Origin: Chenopodium formosanum
Taxonomy: Eukaryota > Streptophyta > Magnoliopsida > Caryophyllales > Amaranthaceae
Direction: 5' to 3'
Assembly: GCA_024500155.1 (NCBI GenBank)
Contig: CM044874.1
Span: forward strand, 43,842,384-43,906,383
Length of the DNA: 64,000 bases
Position 1 is the stretch's first letter. Every line of letters starts with the position of its first letter. The notes below the pieces were generated by a model. The model saw only the letters and a program-made list of their open reading frames with translations, ran no database searches and was not told the origin of the DNA. Both the position numbers and the translations under genes were made by a program. Of the stretch, positions 42,851 to 54,328 are shown one piece after another.

Positions 42851-45800
42851 AGAAAGTTACCCCTCTCCTTTTCACACCTTACGTTCACATTGACTTTTTA
42901 GAGAGAGAAAAAGAGAGATTCTAGAGACAGATTTCTCTGCTCCCGTCTGCATCACAGCAAGTTTCAAGCTTCCGAGTGCTAGCAATTCATCACCCGGTTC
43001 ACCGGCTGTAGCGGTTTTCAGATTTTTCAGAGTTAAAGCAAGGTAACCGCCTGTACCATTTTAGCTTTTTCTCCCTATCAATTTGCATACCATTTTTTCG
43101 CCTGTATACCCGGCTTTCTTAAGAGAATATAAATGAGTTCCCAATCCACCCACCCGGCACTGCCTATGACACTCAGCCGATCCCCCATAACGGCTGAGTT
43201 TAGAACAGGGGGTGCCTCTTCTGGACTGTCGGAACCAATATGCTCATCTCCGAATTCCTCCGTCTCTGTGTCTATGCAGGACACAATGGCCAAAACGAAA
43301 CAGACGGCCAGGCGGTCTAAAAGCCGGCGCACTATGAGAGTGTCAGCCGATGAGGTTTTCCCGGAAGGGGAACAGAGGGATTGGGAGGAGAGCGGATCTG
43401 ACGAAGAGGCTCCCTCTACCTCCGGAAGCTCTGGAATAAGAGAGGTAGACGGCGAGGGAGCCGCCTCCTCTAATGAAGTCGGCGATGCTGAGGCCGGCCA
43501 AGGATCAAGAGCGGAATTTTCCGGCTCCGACAAGGGTGATTTTGCGGCTGACTATCAGTAGCCGCCCAAGGTTGCTGACAATCCCAACCCCAAAAGGACC
43601 CGGATGCTGCCAAGTAACATTGCCCTTCTTAATAGCGGGTTCATGGCCTTTAAAGATAAACATCCCTTTGGAAGGGGTTGGGAGGTTATTGTTCCTCCGG
43701 CTGATGCTGTGATGGCCTGGGGGGACGACATTGACCATGCAGATGATTACTTCATCTGCTATGAGGCGGTTATCGAAGTTGGCCTCCGAATCCCCCTCCA
43801 CCCTGGGATTAGGAAAATCCTCAAGGGGTATGATCTGGGGGTTTGACAACTCACCCCTAACTCGTGGGTGAATATATTAAGTTACATCGCCGCCTGCGAG
43901 TTTAAAAACTTGAACCCCAACTTTTCCGCTTTCGCTCATATGCACTACCTGAGCAAGGCCCAAGGCGGCCATAGGGCATGGTATGCGCTGACTACCTTGC
44001 CCCAATATCTAATGACTTTGGACAAAGTGTCCAAGTGGTCCGGGTGGAAGGACAAATTTTACTTGATTTCTTCCCCCACCTTGAGACACAACCGGACACT
44101 GCGCCGGTACAACACCGAGCCGGCTCTTCTAGGCCGAAAATGCCCCCTCCTGGTGCTATCTACTAAGGCCCGGGAGCAAATAATATAGCCGGGTTCTTTT
44201 GAGACAACAACTGAGCCCATGGGGGATGGGACTCACATCATAGTTCCCAAGAACTGGATCCCCCATCCGGACTTCTTCAAGGACGAGTGCTTCTTGTCCG
44301 CCTGCGGGTTTAGTACAATGTTTCCCAGGGGTAGAATACTTCTCATCCGGAATGATTGCTATTTCATTTTTATTGCAAACTTGCCTTAATTTTTTCTAAC
44401 TTGAAATTCTTGTTTTTGCAGACGAAGCCTTGAGGATGGTTTACCAGGGTAAAACTCCTGCTAAGTCAGCGGCGCTACTGCGCAAGGAGGCAGCACTTGC
44501 CAAAAAGGCAGCCGTCGAGGCTAAGGATACGAAGAAAGGCGGGGTAAAACCGCCTGACTTTATATGTTTGTTTTTGTTTTTTTGGATTTTTTTTTTTTTT
44601 TTTTTTTTACCGGTTGGGTATGCTTACATTTTGCTTCTTTTTCAGGAGTCCGTCAAGAGGATTCCACGATCATTCTCCAAGTTGCTCAAAAGGCAAGGAG
44701 ATGATCTGGAGAAGGCTCCGGCTGCAAAAGCCGCCCGGAAGGATCCCCCCCAGAAACAAACATCTGCCCAATCTGGTCGTCCAACGACTGGGGGCAAATC
44801 CCCTACTGTTCTGAAAAAACTCAGCGAAAGCTCAGAATAGTAGAAAGCGCCGGATGTCTCAACGGCATCGATGGGTGGCGAGACACCTAAGGTTGCAGGC
44901 GGAGCGGCAACCACTAGGGAGGAGAACAAGCCGGAGACCCATCCGGAAGCTTAAGGTAAGGAACGAACTGAAATACCTTGGCCACTTGATTTTATGAGAA
45001 TCAAGACCAAGCTTGATCCTTCAAAAGGGTTATTCAGCAGCCGACAACGGATGAATGCCGACTACGCTGCTTCTATCTCACAAAGCACTACTTTTTATGC
45101 AGATCTGACTTCTGACCAGCCAGATCTTGCAAGCATCGCAAAGCGGATGGTGAGGACCCTCACCCGGTCTGAGAAGGCCTCCATACCTGATCCGCAGGTC
45201 GTGTACTTCGACCGGATAATGGGTTCTCTGGCTGAGGTAAATGATCCCTTTACCTTGATGTCTTTATTCTTTAATTTGACTAAGTAACTCATAGACCGGC
45301 TGTTATTGTCTCAGGCTATGGTGAGAGTGGACAGTCTTTAGGGCCCCTTCAGGCGGAAGCAAGAAGAGGTAAATGACGCCAAACAGAGGGCCCTAGAAAA
45401 CCTCAACTTTGCTGAACATTCTGATTATATGTGTAATTTAAAGATTAAAGCAGTAGAGTTGAAACAGGAGGAGCTGATCCGAAGTTTGACGGCTACAAAC
45501 GATGAAGCTAACAGCCGGGCTGATGACCTTGACAAGAAGCTGAAAGATGCCAAATCAGATCTCAAGGCATTGGAAGATGCTGACAAGGAGAATGCCCAAC
45601 TCCGGATTGACAATGACCGCCTGAAGCTCGAGCCCATGAACCTGCGCAACAAGCAGTCGGATGAGCTGACCCAAAAGCAGACCCGACTGACTAAGGAGAA
45701 TGAACGGGACAACTTGGCCCGGCTGAAGATCACATGGGGCCTCCTTTACCCAGAAGTAGACTTTGAGGTCTATAAGCTGAGGTATGATTACGCCACTGCG

Positions 45801-45963
45801 GTGTATGATGCCCAACAACTGGGTGATGCTCCACCGCCTCGCTTCAAAGACTGGGCTGCTGAGCAGAGATATGAGGTCTCTGATGATGAGGAGCCGGCGG
45901 ATTATCATCACGAGGGCAAGGCCAGCCAGACTCAGCCAGAGAAGACTCCACCTCAGCCTTAGG
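42851..45963 (+). pseudogene. Antisense extra gene of G: H3-tail-like N-terminus, gypsy-type transposon domain, coiled coil
   Basis: Homologue of the F gene. Probable intron 1 is 43043-43279 (ends TATGCAG). The first following ATG, 43286, starts MAKTKQTARRSKSRR, seven of eight residues identical to histone H3 1-8 (ARTKQTAR). An acidic serine-rich region ends at TAG 43559. The same frame continues with the Transposase_28-like domain (VGLRIPLHPGI, QLTPNSWVNILSY, MTLDKVSKWSGWK; about 43600-44150), broken by TGA 43844, where F has the tryptophan codon. Later introns end at about 44421, 44645 and 45314. The C-terminal part (45429-45962) is a coiled coil followed by KITWGLLYPEVD and an acidic tail. 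Frame-preserved conservation with F argues that this was once a protein. Its role is unknown. Confidence 0.78.
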
Positions 45964-47235
45964 AGGGCCTCCCCACTTTCTGAGGCAGTATGCCAACAAT
46001 GTTATTTACCGGCTTGCATGCCGTGTTTTGTTGTATCTTTTTACCAACCATGGGGTTGGATTAACATTTTCTCTTTCTTTCTTCACCGGATGTGTCCGGT
46101 TAACACTTATTCTAGCCTTTGTGCCATTTCAAATATAAATGAAGTATTCCGACTCAGTCGGTGTTTATATATGTTTGTGTTTGAGTTTTTCAATTTGAAT
46201 TTAGCATCTGTTTGCAATTCTTTAGTATTTTGCCTAACTTAAAAAAGCATGCGGCAATTTGCAATCAGGGTGCTCTTGCCCCTGGGCGGTTGTGTGGTTG
46301 GTTTAATGTCAAGCTGATTGATTAGCTTGAAAACACTTGATACTAGGAGAAGTATGGAGTGTTTTTAGGCCAATCAATCACAATGGTGATTGCCCCAAAC
46401 CAAGTGCACAGCCGGTCATAATAGCGGGTGCTTTGAGCTTCTTACCCACGAGGTCAATTCCGTCTGGGGTTAACGCGTAGCCATTACACCACCTTATGCC
46501 CCAATAGGGGAAGTGAGTGCAACTTTGGAATAAATAACCCAAGTAAGAATTTCAACCAATGACCGACTGATGCCTTAGGGCATCCGGTACTTGGTTACTT
46601 AATTGTTCTTCATAGATTATTCTGGTCTGACAACTATGAGTTGACCAATTTGGTCGTTCAATTTTCGCAGTCTGCATGGATACGTAGAACCGACAAATAG
46701 TCTGTTCTCTGCGACGATTGCACCCGGAAGGGGTGTCGTCGGACGCCCTTGTCCATGTTGGGACAGGCGGTTTTATAAAATAAGCAACCATCCGGCCATA
46801 TTGGCCTTTGGTCTTGTTTGAGATCGGTTGTATATATAGCTACTAAGCGTTTTTGTGCTTAGTTTTTAATCGGATCATTTGGCCGAGAATAATTACAACA
46901 TTGAATTTACACTAAATATCGAACTTAGCTTGTTAAACAAATAGTCCGTCCGAGTGTTACCCAGGCGGTCCAGCAATTATTAAATTACACTATCAAACGT
47001 AATTTAAATAAATAAAGAGTCCGTCTGGGTTTTACCCAGGCGGACAAACAATAAAAATGGTAAACATGGCAAAAATAATGTTCAACAAAAACTAAGTATC
47101 AAACTTAGTAAGTTAAACACAGGGTCCGTCTGGGTATTACCCCGGCGGACGAATAATAAAAATGGCAAAAATAATTCTGCAAACAAAGCCTGAATTTTCA
47201 TTAATTGACTTACTGTTTACAAAAACTATACTTTC
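45964..47235. other. Region between the convergent genes of G
   Basis: About 1.27 kb, non-coding and matching 30813-31969 of F. Three hairpin repeats lie at its right end. Confidence 0.6.
46943..47150. repeat. Hairpin repeats between convergent genes of G
   Basis: Three palindromes about 80-105 bases apart: near 46943-46971, 47019-47045 (arms GTCCGTCTGGGT and ACCCAGGCGGAC, 11 of 12 paired, loop TTT) and 47124-47150. They alternate with ACTAAGTATCAAACTTAGT-type inverted words. Confidence 0.7.
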
Positions 47236-48580
47236 TCAGAAGTAGTACTTTTTTAGATTGTCTACATTCCAAGTTTTAGGCAGGCGGCGACCGTCCGGAA
47301 TTTCCAGACGGTAGGTGTCGTTCCTGACTTCTTCATAAATCCGGTAGGGGCCTTCCCAATTAGGGGTTAGCTTCCCAGCCTCATTGGCCCTACCGGTTGC
47401 CTCCATTTTTCGTAACACGAAGTCGTCCATTTTTAGGGGACGCTTGTGCACTCTCTTGTTATAAGCTCTGGTCATTCTCAGACGGTATATCTCATGGCAC
47501 AGGGCAGCGTTTCCCCTACGTTCCGCGAGGGAGTCCAATGCCAGCCGCATGGCCTCCCAATTTGCCTCTTCATCATAGAGCATAACTCTGAGAGTCGGCT
47601 CATAATGCTCAATGGGCAAGACGGCTTTAGCACCGTATACCATAAGAAATGGGGTTTCTCTGGTTGCCCCTTTAGCAGTAGTCCGGATGGCCCACAGGAC
47701 ATGAATTAATTCCTCTGCCCATAAACCACCGGCTCTTTCATTTTTCTTTTTTATGCCGTCTGAGATGAGTTTGTTGAAGGCTTCCACTTGGCCGTTTGCT
47801 TGGGGTCGGCCGACTGATGCAAAACAATGTGAGATACTCTGATCTCCCAACCAAGTCTTGAGCTGGGGGGTCTCAAACTGAGGGCCATTATCAAACACCA
47901 TAGACATAGGTACCCCAAACCAGGTGATGAAGGAATTGACATCCTTTGTCTTGATGTTCTTAACCGGCTCAACTTCTACCCATTTGGTGAAATAATCCAC
48001 AGCCACCAAAATGTAGCGCTTTCCGCCTGGTGCAGGCGTATATGGACTCAAGATATCCATGCCCCATTTGGCAAATGGGACTGGGCTGTGGATTGCCGTC
48101 AGATCACTAGCCGGGCGGCGAATCAGTGGGCCAAACCTTTGGCACTTGTCGCATCTTTTGACTAACTCTTTGGCGTCTGCTTCAAGAGTAGGCCAAAACT
48201 AATGCCGCCTGGCTCTGACGGCTAAAGACCTGCCGCCTATATGAGAGGCGCAGTATCCGGCATGCAATTCTTCGAGAATTTCTTTCCCCTTTTCTGGGGT
48301 AACACACTTCAATAAGGGTTTGAGGAAACCTGGCTTGAAGAGTTCTCCATTTCTCAACTCGAAGTTTGCTGCTCGCTTTTTTAGGACGGCTACCTCCTGT
48401 GATGAATCAGGAAGCGTGCCGTCTGCTAAATATGCCCGGATGCCATCCATCCAGGTAGAGCTTCGTTCTAAGGTTCCAATGGGCTCTTCATGTATGCTTC
48501 TCTTTTCAAGAACCTCCCAAAAGACCGACCGAGGAGTATCACAGCAGGCGGAAAAAGCCAATTTAGACAATAAATCCACC
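47236..48580 (-). pseudogene. pol: Integrase of G
   Basis: The catalytic core and C-terminal part are open from 48060 to 47236: MDILSPYTPAPGGKRYI, FDNGPQFETPQLKTWLG, GRPQANGQVEAFNKLISDG, VLPIEHYEPTLRVML and the end NLKKYYF. The N-terminal part (48579-48199) includes the start of the zinc domain (HIGGRSLAVRARRH). The two are separated by a stop (TAG at 48199-48201) and further decay near 48060-48198. The core D, D and E residues are present. Confidence 0.85.
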
Positions 48581-48599
48581 TGGTTATTATCTTACCTAG

Positions 48600-49470
48600 G
48601 TACTTGATTCAGACGAAATTCCTCAAGTGCCCCAGTCTCTTCTTTGACTGCCTGAAGATATTTGATCATAGCCGGATGAGTTGCCTCATATGCTCCCTCA
48701 TACTGGCTAACGACCAATTGTGAATCAGAATAGGCGTCAATTTTAGTTGCCTCTGCTGCCTTACACATGCGGATTCCGGCTAGCAGGGCTTAATATTCCG
48801 CCTCGTTATTTGAGGCTTGAAACTTAAACCGCAGTGCATATTCAAATTTGTCCCCCTCAGGGGACTCATATATAATTCCTGCACCGCAGCCGTTCTTTGT
48901 TGAGCTTCCGTCCACATACACTTTCCAAACCTGGTCAACATTATCCGGTTGCACCGGTCGTGTCATTTCAACAATGAAGTAGGCAAACGCCTGACCTTTC
49001 ACTGCCTTTCTAGGTTCCAAAGTGATTTCAAGACTTTACATTTCAATAGCCCATTTCAACATTCTGCCGGATGACTCCAAAGTAGACATTGGCCGCTTGA
49101 GGGGCTAGTCGGTGTAGATTACCACCGGATAAGCCAGGAAGTAAGGTTTCAATTTCTTGAAAGCCATATACAGGGCAAGGCCAAAATTTTCTACCATAGG
49201 GTACCGGAGCTCAGCATTTTTTAAGACATGGCTAATGAAATAGACCGGAAGCTGAACACCGTCTCTCTCAGGAAGGAAAACGGCACTGAGGGCATGATCT
49301 GAGACGGCTAAGTACATGTATAACACCTCCCTAGGTAGTGGACTAACAAGTCTTGGCAAAGAGTGGAGGTGTTCTTTCAGCCGTTGAAAAGCCGCCTCAG
49401 CCTCATCCCCCCCATTCAAATCTGGTCTTCTTCCGAATTGCTTGGAAGAAGTAAAGGCATTTGTCACCTG
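48600..49470 (-). pseudogene. pol: RNase H and second RNase H of G
   Basis: RNase H of the RT unit at 49467-49105 (YLAVSDHALSAVFLPERDG, FISHVLKNAELRYP). The second, archaeal-type RNase H is at 49020-48600 (WKVYVDGSSTKNGCGAGIIY, FQASNNEAEY, then a stop where F has sense). The codon that is TAA in F at 33466 is still CAA here. Several stops disable the copy. Confidence 0.82.
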
Positions 49471-49475
49471 ACCGG

Positions 49476-50372
49476 CTAAGGAATCTCCCCAGAGCAGCCA
49501 GGAAAACCAGTTAGTCTCTGTGCTTCCTTGACAGTGCGGGGTGACTTCATGTCAATCACTGCCTGTATCTTCTCAGGGTTAGCCTCTATCCCCTTTTGAT
49601 CAATCAGGAATCCGAGAAACTTCCCAGACTCAACACCAAAGACGCATTTCTTAGGATTCAACATGACCTTATGCCGCCTGAGTGTGGTGAAGGTTTCTCA
49701 AAGATCAGCAAGGTGATCCGCCTGCTGTTTGGATTTGACTATCATGTCGTCAATGTATGCCTCTACATTCCTCCCAATCTGATTAATAAAGACAGTATTA
49801 ATCATCCGTTGGAACGTAGCCGGCGCATTTTTCAAGCCAAACGACATCACCGTGTAACAAAATAGCCCCTGATAAGTGACGAAGGCCGTCTTTTCTTGAT
49901 CTTTCTTCCACAGGGGTATCTGATGGAAGCCGGAGTAGGCATCCATAAAACTCATCAAGGCATGCCCGGCTGTTGAATCGACAAGACTGTCTATCTTAGG
50001 AAGCGGATAACTGTCCTTGGGACATGCCTTGTTGAGATCTGTGTAATCAACACACATCCGCCAGGTACCATTCGGCTTCTTTACAAGCACAACATTCGCC
50101 ACCCAGTCGGGGAAATTACATGGCCGAATGAACCCAGCATCCAACAGCTTTTTTACTTCGGCAGCTGCCGCCTGACTTCTTTACTCGCCGTTATTTCTTT
50201 TCTTTTGCCGGATGGGCTTCTTTTTAGGATCCACGGCGAGTTTCTTTACAGCAAGATCCAGGCTGACGCCTGACATCTCTTCCACTTCAAAGGAAAAAAT
50301 GTCCTTGAATTCTTTCAGCAGAAGGTGCAAGTCTGCACCTAACTTAGCAAAGGCAACCGTCCCAACCTTCAC
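49476..50372 (-). pseudogene. pol: Reverse transcriptase of G
   Basis: RT blocks FIRPCNFPDWVANVVLVKKP, WRMCVDYTDLNKACPKDSYP, FMDAYSGFHQIPLWKKDQEK, YTVMSFGLKNAPATFQRM and the catalytic AYIDDMIVKSK are in one frame (50144-49698), ending in a stop. The next part, MLNPKKCVFGVESGKFLGF, is at 49664-49476. A linker frame (50372-50181) lies between protease and RT. Confidence 0.85.
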
Positions 50373-50468
50373 AGTACGCTCCGAACGGCTGTCGTCCAGA
50401 GGTATGTGAATATGTTCACCAGCCGGTTGGGGACGGAGCTCATCTGATCGTTCACCGGTCAGTGATTG

Positions 50469-51345
50469 CTATCTTTTCTCCTTCTTCACCTCCACCAGCA
50501 TAGGTGCCTTTCTTTTCTTTTCGGATGTTGGTGGAGCAAGCGCTGGCTCAGCATCCTTGACATTGTCAAGGTCTATTGGTTCCTGGACGCTTGGGGTTAT
50601 AATGTCTCTGACGGCTGAAAGATAGCACTCTCGAGCCGTCTTCTGATCCCCATTCAGGGAACCAACAGTGCCATCATCCCTCTCATACTTGATGAGCATG
50701 AGAGATGGGATGATTACTGCCTTGGCTACGTTGAGGGTTGGTCTGCCAAGGATAATGTTGTAGGCGGTCAACTCCTCAACGGCCAAGAATCTGACGACAA
50801 TGTGTCGTCCTTAGCCCTTCTCTCATAGCCGGATGGGTAAGTTAATTCTTCCGGATGGGTAGACAATCCCACCCCCAAAACCAACCAAGGGGTGGGTGAC
50901 CGGATGCATGCTACTGACATTGTATTTCAGCTTTTGCAGGCACCGGAGGCTGATGATGTCTGATGAGCTTCCAGTGTCAATAAGGATTCTTCCAACCAGT
51001 TGGTTGGCAACCTTACATTCAATGACAACCGGGTCATCATGCGGACGGCGGACGCTGCCCCTGTCCTTCTCATTGATCAAGATGTCTGGGAAGGAGGTGC
51101 TTGCAGACGCCTGCTCATCATCATCCTTGTCCATCTTTTGAAGATGGCTCTTGGTGCCCCGGATGGTAGGGCCACCACAGGAAAACCCACCTGCTATTGT
51201 GTAGACCGGCTCCTTGTCGGTATCCGAGCTACTAGCAGGCTGGGGGGTAGTCTTAGAGGACTGACCCTTATTCTTCTTCTTTGCCCTGGCTGGGGACTTA
51301 GAAATATAGGACTTCAGCATTCCTTTGTCAGCCAGACGGTCCAAC
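50469..51345 (-). pseudogene. pol: Protease and gag end of G
   Basis: The frame 51344-50823 starts in the gag end (DRLADKGMLKSYISKSPA), runs through SHLQKMDKDDDEQ without the stop seen in F, and holds the active site ILIDTGSSSDI and FGGGIVYPSGRI. The remainder is in another frame at 50786-50469 (YNIILGRPTLNVAKAV). It is cut at 51345 by the LTR of H; the TSD candidate is CCAAC (51341-51345). Confidence 0.82.
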
Positions 51346-52484
51346 TAAAAGGAATAGTTTCCTTCGAACAAGTGTATTATTCTGATAGCGGGTTCAGAAT
51401 TATTAGAAAGCTAATATATTCAGTAAGGTCAAGTGATCGGAATGCCAGGGTTGAGGTCGCTTCCGATCAGTAATATTAATATAATTAATATTACAGCTTA
51501 ATCTTGACTGAACCCTTCGGGTCACACCCAAGCAAATATATGCGAACCAACTCGACGAATTAATTCGGAAGAAATTAATTCGTCGCCCGAGTGTTAAATA
51601 ATTAGACATTGGTAATTCAAGCTTAGAGCGTCGAAACCGATCGTCGGAAGTCGAGTCTAAATGATAAGAGACGAGACGCGCAAAATAATAATAAATCGAC
51701 AATGTTCCCGTAAATACCCCTAGCATCGGTGTGCCCCGAGCATCCGAATGCTAGGGGCAAGACGAGCTGGCGCACCGTGCTGGCAGCCACGGCCAGCCGC
51801 GGCTAGGTACAGCAGCAGCCGCGCCGCGCAACGACAGCAACCGCAGCCGCACCGCGCCACAGCAGCAGCTGGGTGCGGGCCAGGTGCGGGCTGGGCTCGG
51901 GCCGGGCTCGGGCTTGGCTTGGGACTTGGCTCGGGCCATAGGCCCGTGAATAAGGGGAAGCTTAGATTATGGAGTAAGTGGGGTTGCCATGTATGCTTGA
52001 CACTTGTTGATTTATTACTAGTTTGCTTAATAATTTTATTTTAGCTTTAAAATAAAATGTGAAAATCTCATTGTCCCACATTGATGGGAGAGATTTTCAT
52101 ACTCCCATAATTCCCTATAAATACCCAACTTGGGGGCATTGGAAATGATGCTTGAGTGGGAGTTAAATAGAGCATTCCATAATATTGGAAAAACTCTTAA
52201 ACTCGTATAACACTCGAGTTTTTGTCGGACCTTGCTAACCCCAAGGTAACGGACCTTAAAGTTGTGTTCGCCCCATTTGTGGGTGGATACCGTCGGAGGC
52301 GCGGCGCTTGACGTGCTCGTAGCTTTCAAGTAAGAGCCCCGGTTTTTGGGCGAAGCTCGCTTCGAGGGTAAGATTCGTTATCTTTTCTTTGTGTTTATTT
52401 ATGCTTTATGATTTTAATTATTGCGAGTGGTTCCTTGGGTCGGGGTTTGTTTCCGCGGTGAGTCGGACTCACCAAACCCCAACA
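51346..52484 (+). repeat. 5' LTR of H (1139 bp)
   Basis: It starts TAAAAGGAATAG (3' copy TGAAAGGAATAG) and ends CCCCAACA before the PBS. A GC-rich cag/gcc-type low-complexity block is at 51767-51940, and the TATA box CTATAAATAC is at about 52115-52124. Confidence 0.9.
51767..51940. repeat. GC-rich low-complexity block in LTR of H
   Basis: CAGCAGCCGCGCCGC-like and GGGCTCGGGCTTGG-like repeats within an AT-rich LTR, about 175 bp upstream of the TATA box. The 3' LTR has the start of the same block at the window end. A related block is in the leader at 53465-53640. Confidence 0.75.
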
Positions 52485-52500
52485 GCGGTATCGGAGCCCC
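52485..52500 (+). other. Primer binding site of H
   Basis: GCGGTATCGGAGCCCC follows the LTR. It resembles the usual copia TGGTATCAGAGC (initiator tRNA-Met) with two changes. Confidence 0.65.
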
Positions 52501-54328
52501 GCTCGTTTATTTTTATAATCATGTTTTTCAAGGTTTAATTTGGCTTAATTTTCTGGTTTAAGTTGCTAATTAGATTAGTAGCTCAGTTTTATTTATTTTA
52601 ATCCTGTTTTAATGTCGATTTTGGCCCAGAACCCATATTTTCGCCCAAGACTAGTGAATTTTGGGTGGAAAACGTGTTCTGGAAAGGTTTTTACCCCCAA
52701 GCAACCTGTGATTTTAGCCAAATTCTGACCAGAAATGCCTTTTTCAAGGGGTTTTTCGTTTTTGACGAAAAATTTTAAGTCTTTTCTAACCTTGAAATTA
52801 ATGGCATAAATTGTTGATTATATGGTTTAATATTTGCATTATTTTCTGCATTTTTATGTCCCCTTAAAGCACACTTACTTGGTAGTATTTGATGCTTAAA
52901 GGTTGATCTATTTTCACATAATTGCAAACTAATTGCTTTTTAGTGTGAAAATGTTAATTTTGAGGCTTCCTAAGTGTTAAAGATTCAATCTTTATTTGTG
53001 ATAAGTGATTGAAACTTTAAAAACCACTAAATTCCATGTTATTTTGTGTTAAACCTTGATGTTTTAATCATTTTGAGTGGATTGGAAACATAAAGTTTCG
53101 ATTTTTGTGATAGAAATTTGGTTATCTTCATGTTGGAAGATATAATTTTCAAGGATTCACAAAATTTAGATGTTGGAATTTTCATTTGAACATTAAAGTT
53201 CATATTTTTCCAATTTCCCTTTACTTTGTCAAATTCTCAAGTTTAATTTAAATTGATTAAATTGAAAGTGAGAAATTGCCTCAATTTTATGTTGCACCAA
53301 GCTAAACCAATTTAATTAAGAATGGTTCTTGGAATTACTTTGGTTATTTGCACTTTGAAAATTTTATAAAGTTAGACTTGTTTAAAATTTTTTTTTGCAC
53401 TCTAAATTAGTTCTAAAATTAATTTAGAATTAATTATTGTTGTCTCGCAAAAAGGGATCAAATCCCGAGGCCGTGGCACGCAAAACAAGGCATTGCATCA
53501 CCTTGGCGAGCCGGGCTGCATAGCAGCCCATATGTAACTACCAAGGTGGCAACACCGCCTTGTTTGTGGCCACACGCGCGGCAGCAGCCGTGGCAGCAGC
53601 CCGCGAGCATGTGCCATGGGTCGTGTGCTGGTGTTTTTTGGCATGTGCGTATGCTTGGTGCGGTGAGGTGACTAGCCGTAATATTGCTTATTTTGCCGTT
53701 TTATTTATTTTAATTAATTTTGTTTATTTTAACTAAAATTTTGGGAGGCTAGGCCTCGGTTTTGAGCAGCATTGGCAAAATTTCATTTTGACAAGTTTGG
53801 GTGCTACCGACTTAATTAATTAGATTAATTAAGGAAATGAGGAATTTAGTGGGAGCTTCAATTATTAATGACGTAAATCATATAATCGGTTAAACAACTT
53901 TGACTAGTTTTAATTAGGCATGTTAATCGGATTAACCACCTAGATTAGTTACTAGTGCACGCATTGTTTAAATGCATTTTACTTGTTTTAATTTTGTAAA
54001 TTGCATGGGCCATTAACAAATAGTGAATGGATGAATGGAATATATATATATTATCTCTCACAGGTTTTATGAAATGGCAACTAGTGGGACCCGACTAGGA
54101 TAGAAAATACGGACTACGTGCCGTTATGTATTTTTATAAATCTAAATATGGTCTACGCACCGTTAAGTATTTTTGTACTTTATTATTTAGATCATTCCTA
54201 GTTGTAGACACTAGTTTTTGTATAGTTTGGTTAAGTCTTGAAGACGGCGTGTCTTGGAAGACAAAGCCTTGAATTGCAAATGAAGACCTTTTGAAAAAAT
54301 AAGATCTCAAGGGGTCATGCTAGTTGCC
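52501..54328 (+). other. Leader of H, first part
   Basis: About 1.8 kb, AT-rich, without a supported gene. It contains a GC-rich cag/gcc block (53465-53640). Confidence 0.6.

Larger units (their letters stand above)
42220..51345 (-). mobile_element. Element G: Tat/Retand-like retrotransposon, 3' part
   Basis: Same family as F. From left to right it has 3' LTR (42220-42714), PPT, the antisense gene on the plus strand, a non-coding region, integrase, two RNase H domains, RT and protease on the minus strand. Element H cuts it at 51345/51346; gag and the 5' LTR are outside the window. The left flank AGACT (42215-42219) is D LTR sequence, so G inserted in D. Confidence 0.88.

Noticed and set aside
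43286..43330. Fragment of a real histone H3 gene
   Set aside because: Similarity ends after about ten residues, no H3 core follows, and the homologous F gene has the same architecture.
44578..44612. Long T-run in G as a LINE/SINE poly(A) tail
   Set aside because: It lies inside a probable intron just before a splice acceptor region and has no element attached.
51748..52044. 98-codon plus-strand frame in the copia LTR
   Set aside because: Composition follows the GC-rich low-complexity block; a mirror frame exists on the other strand.
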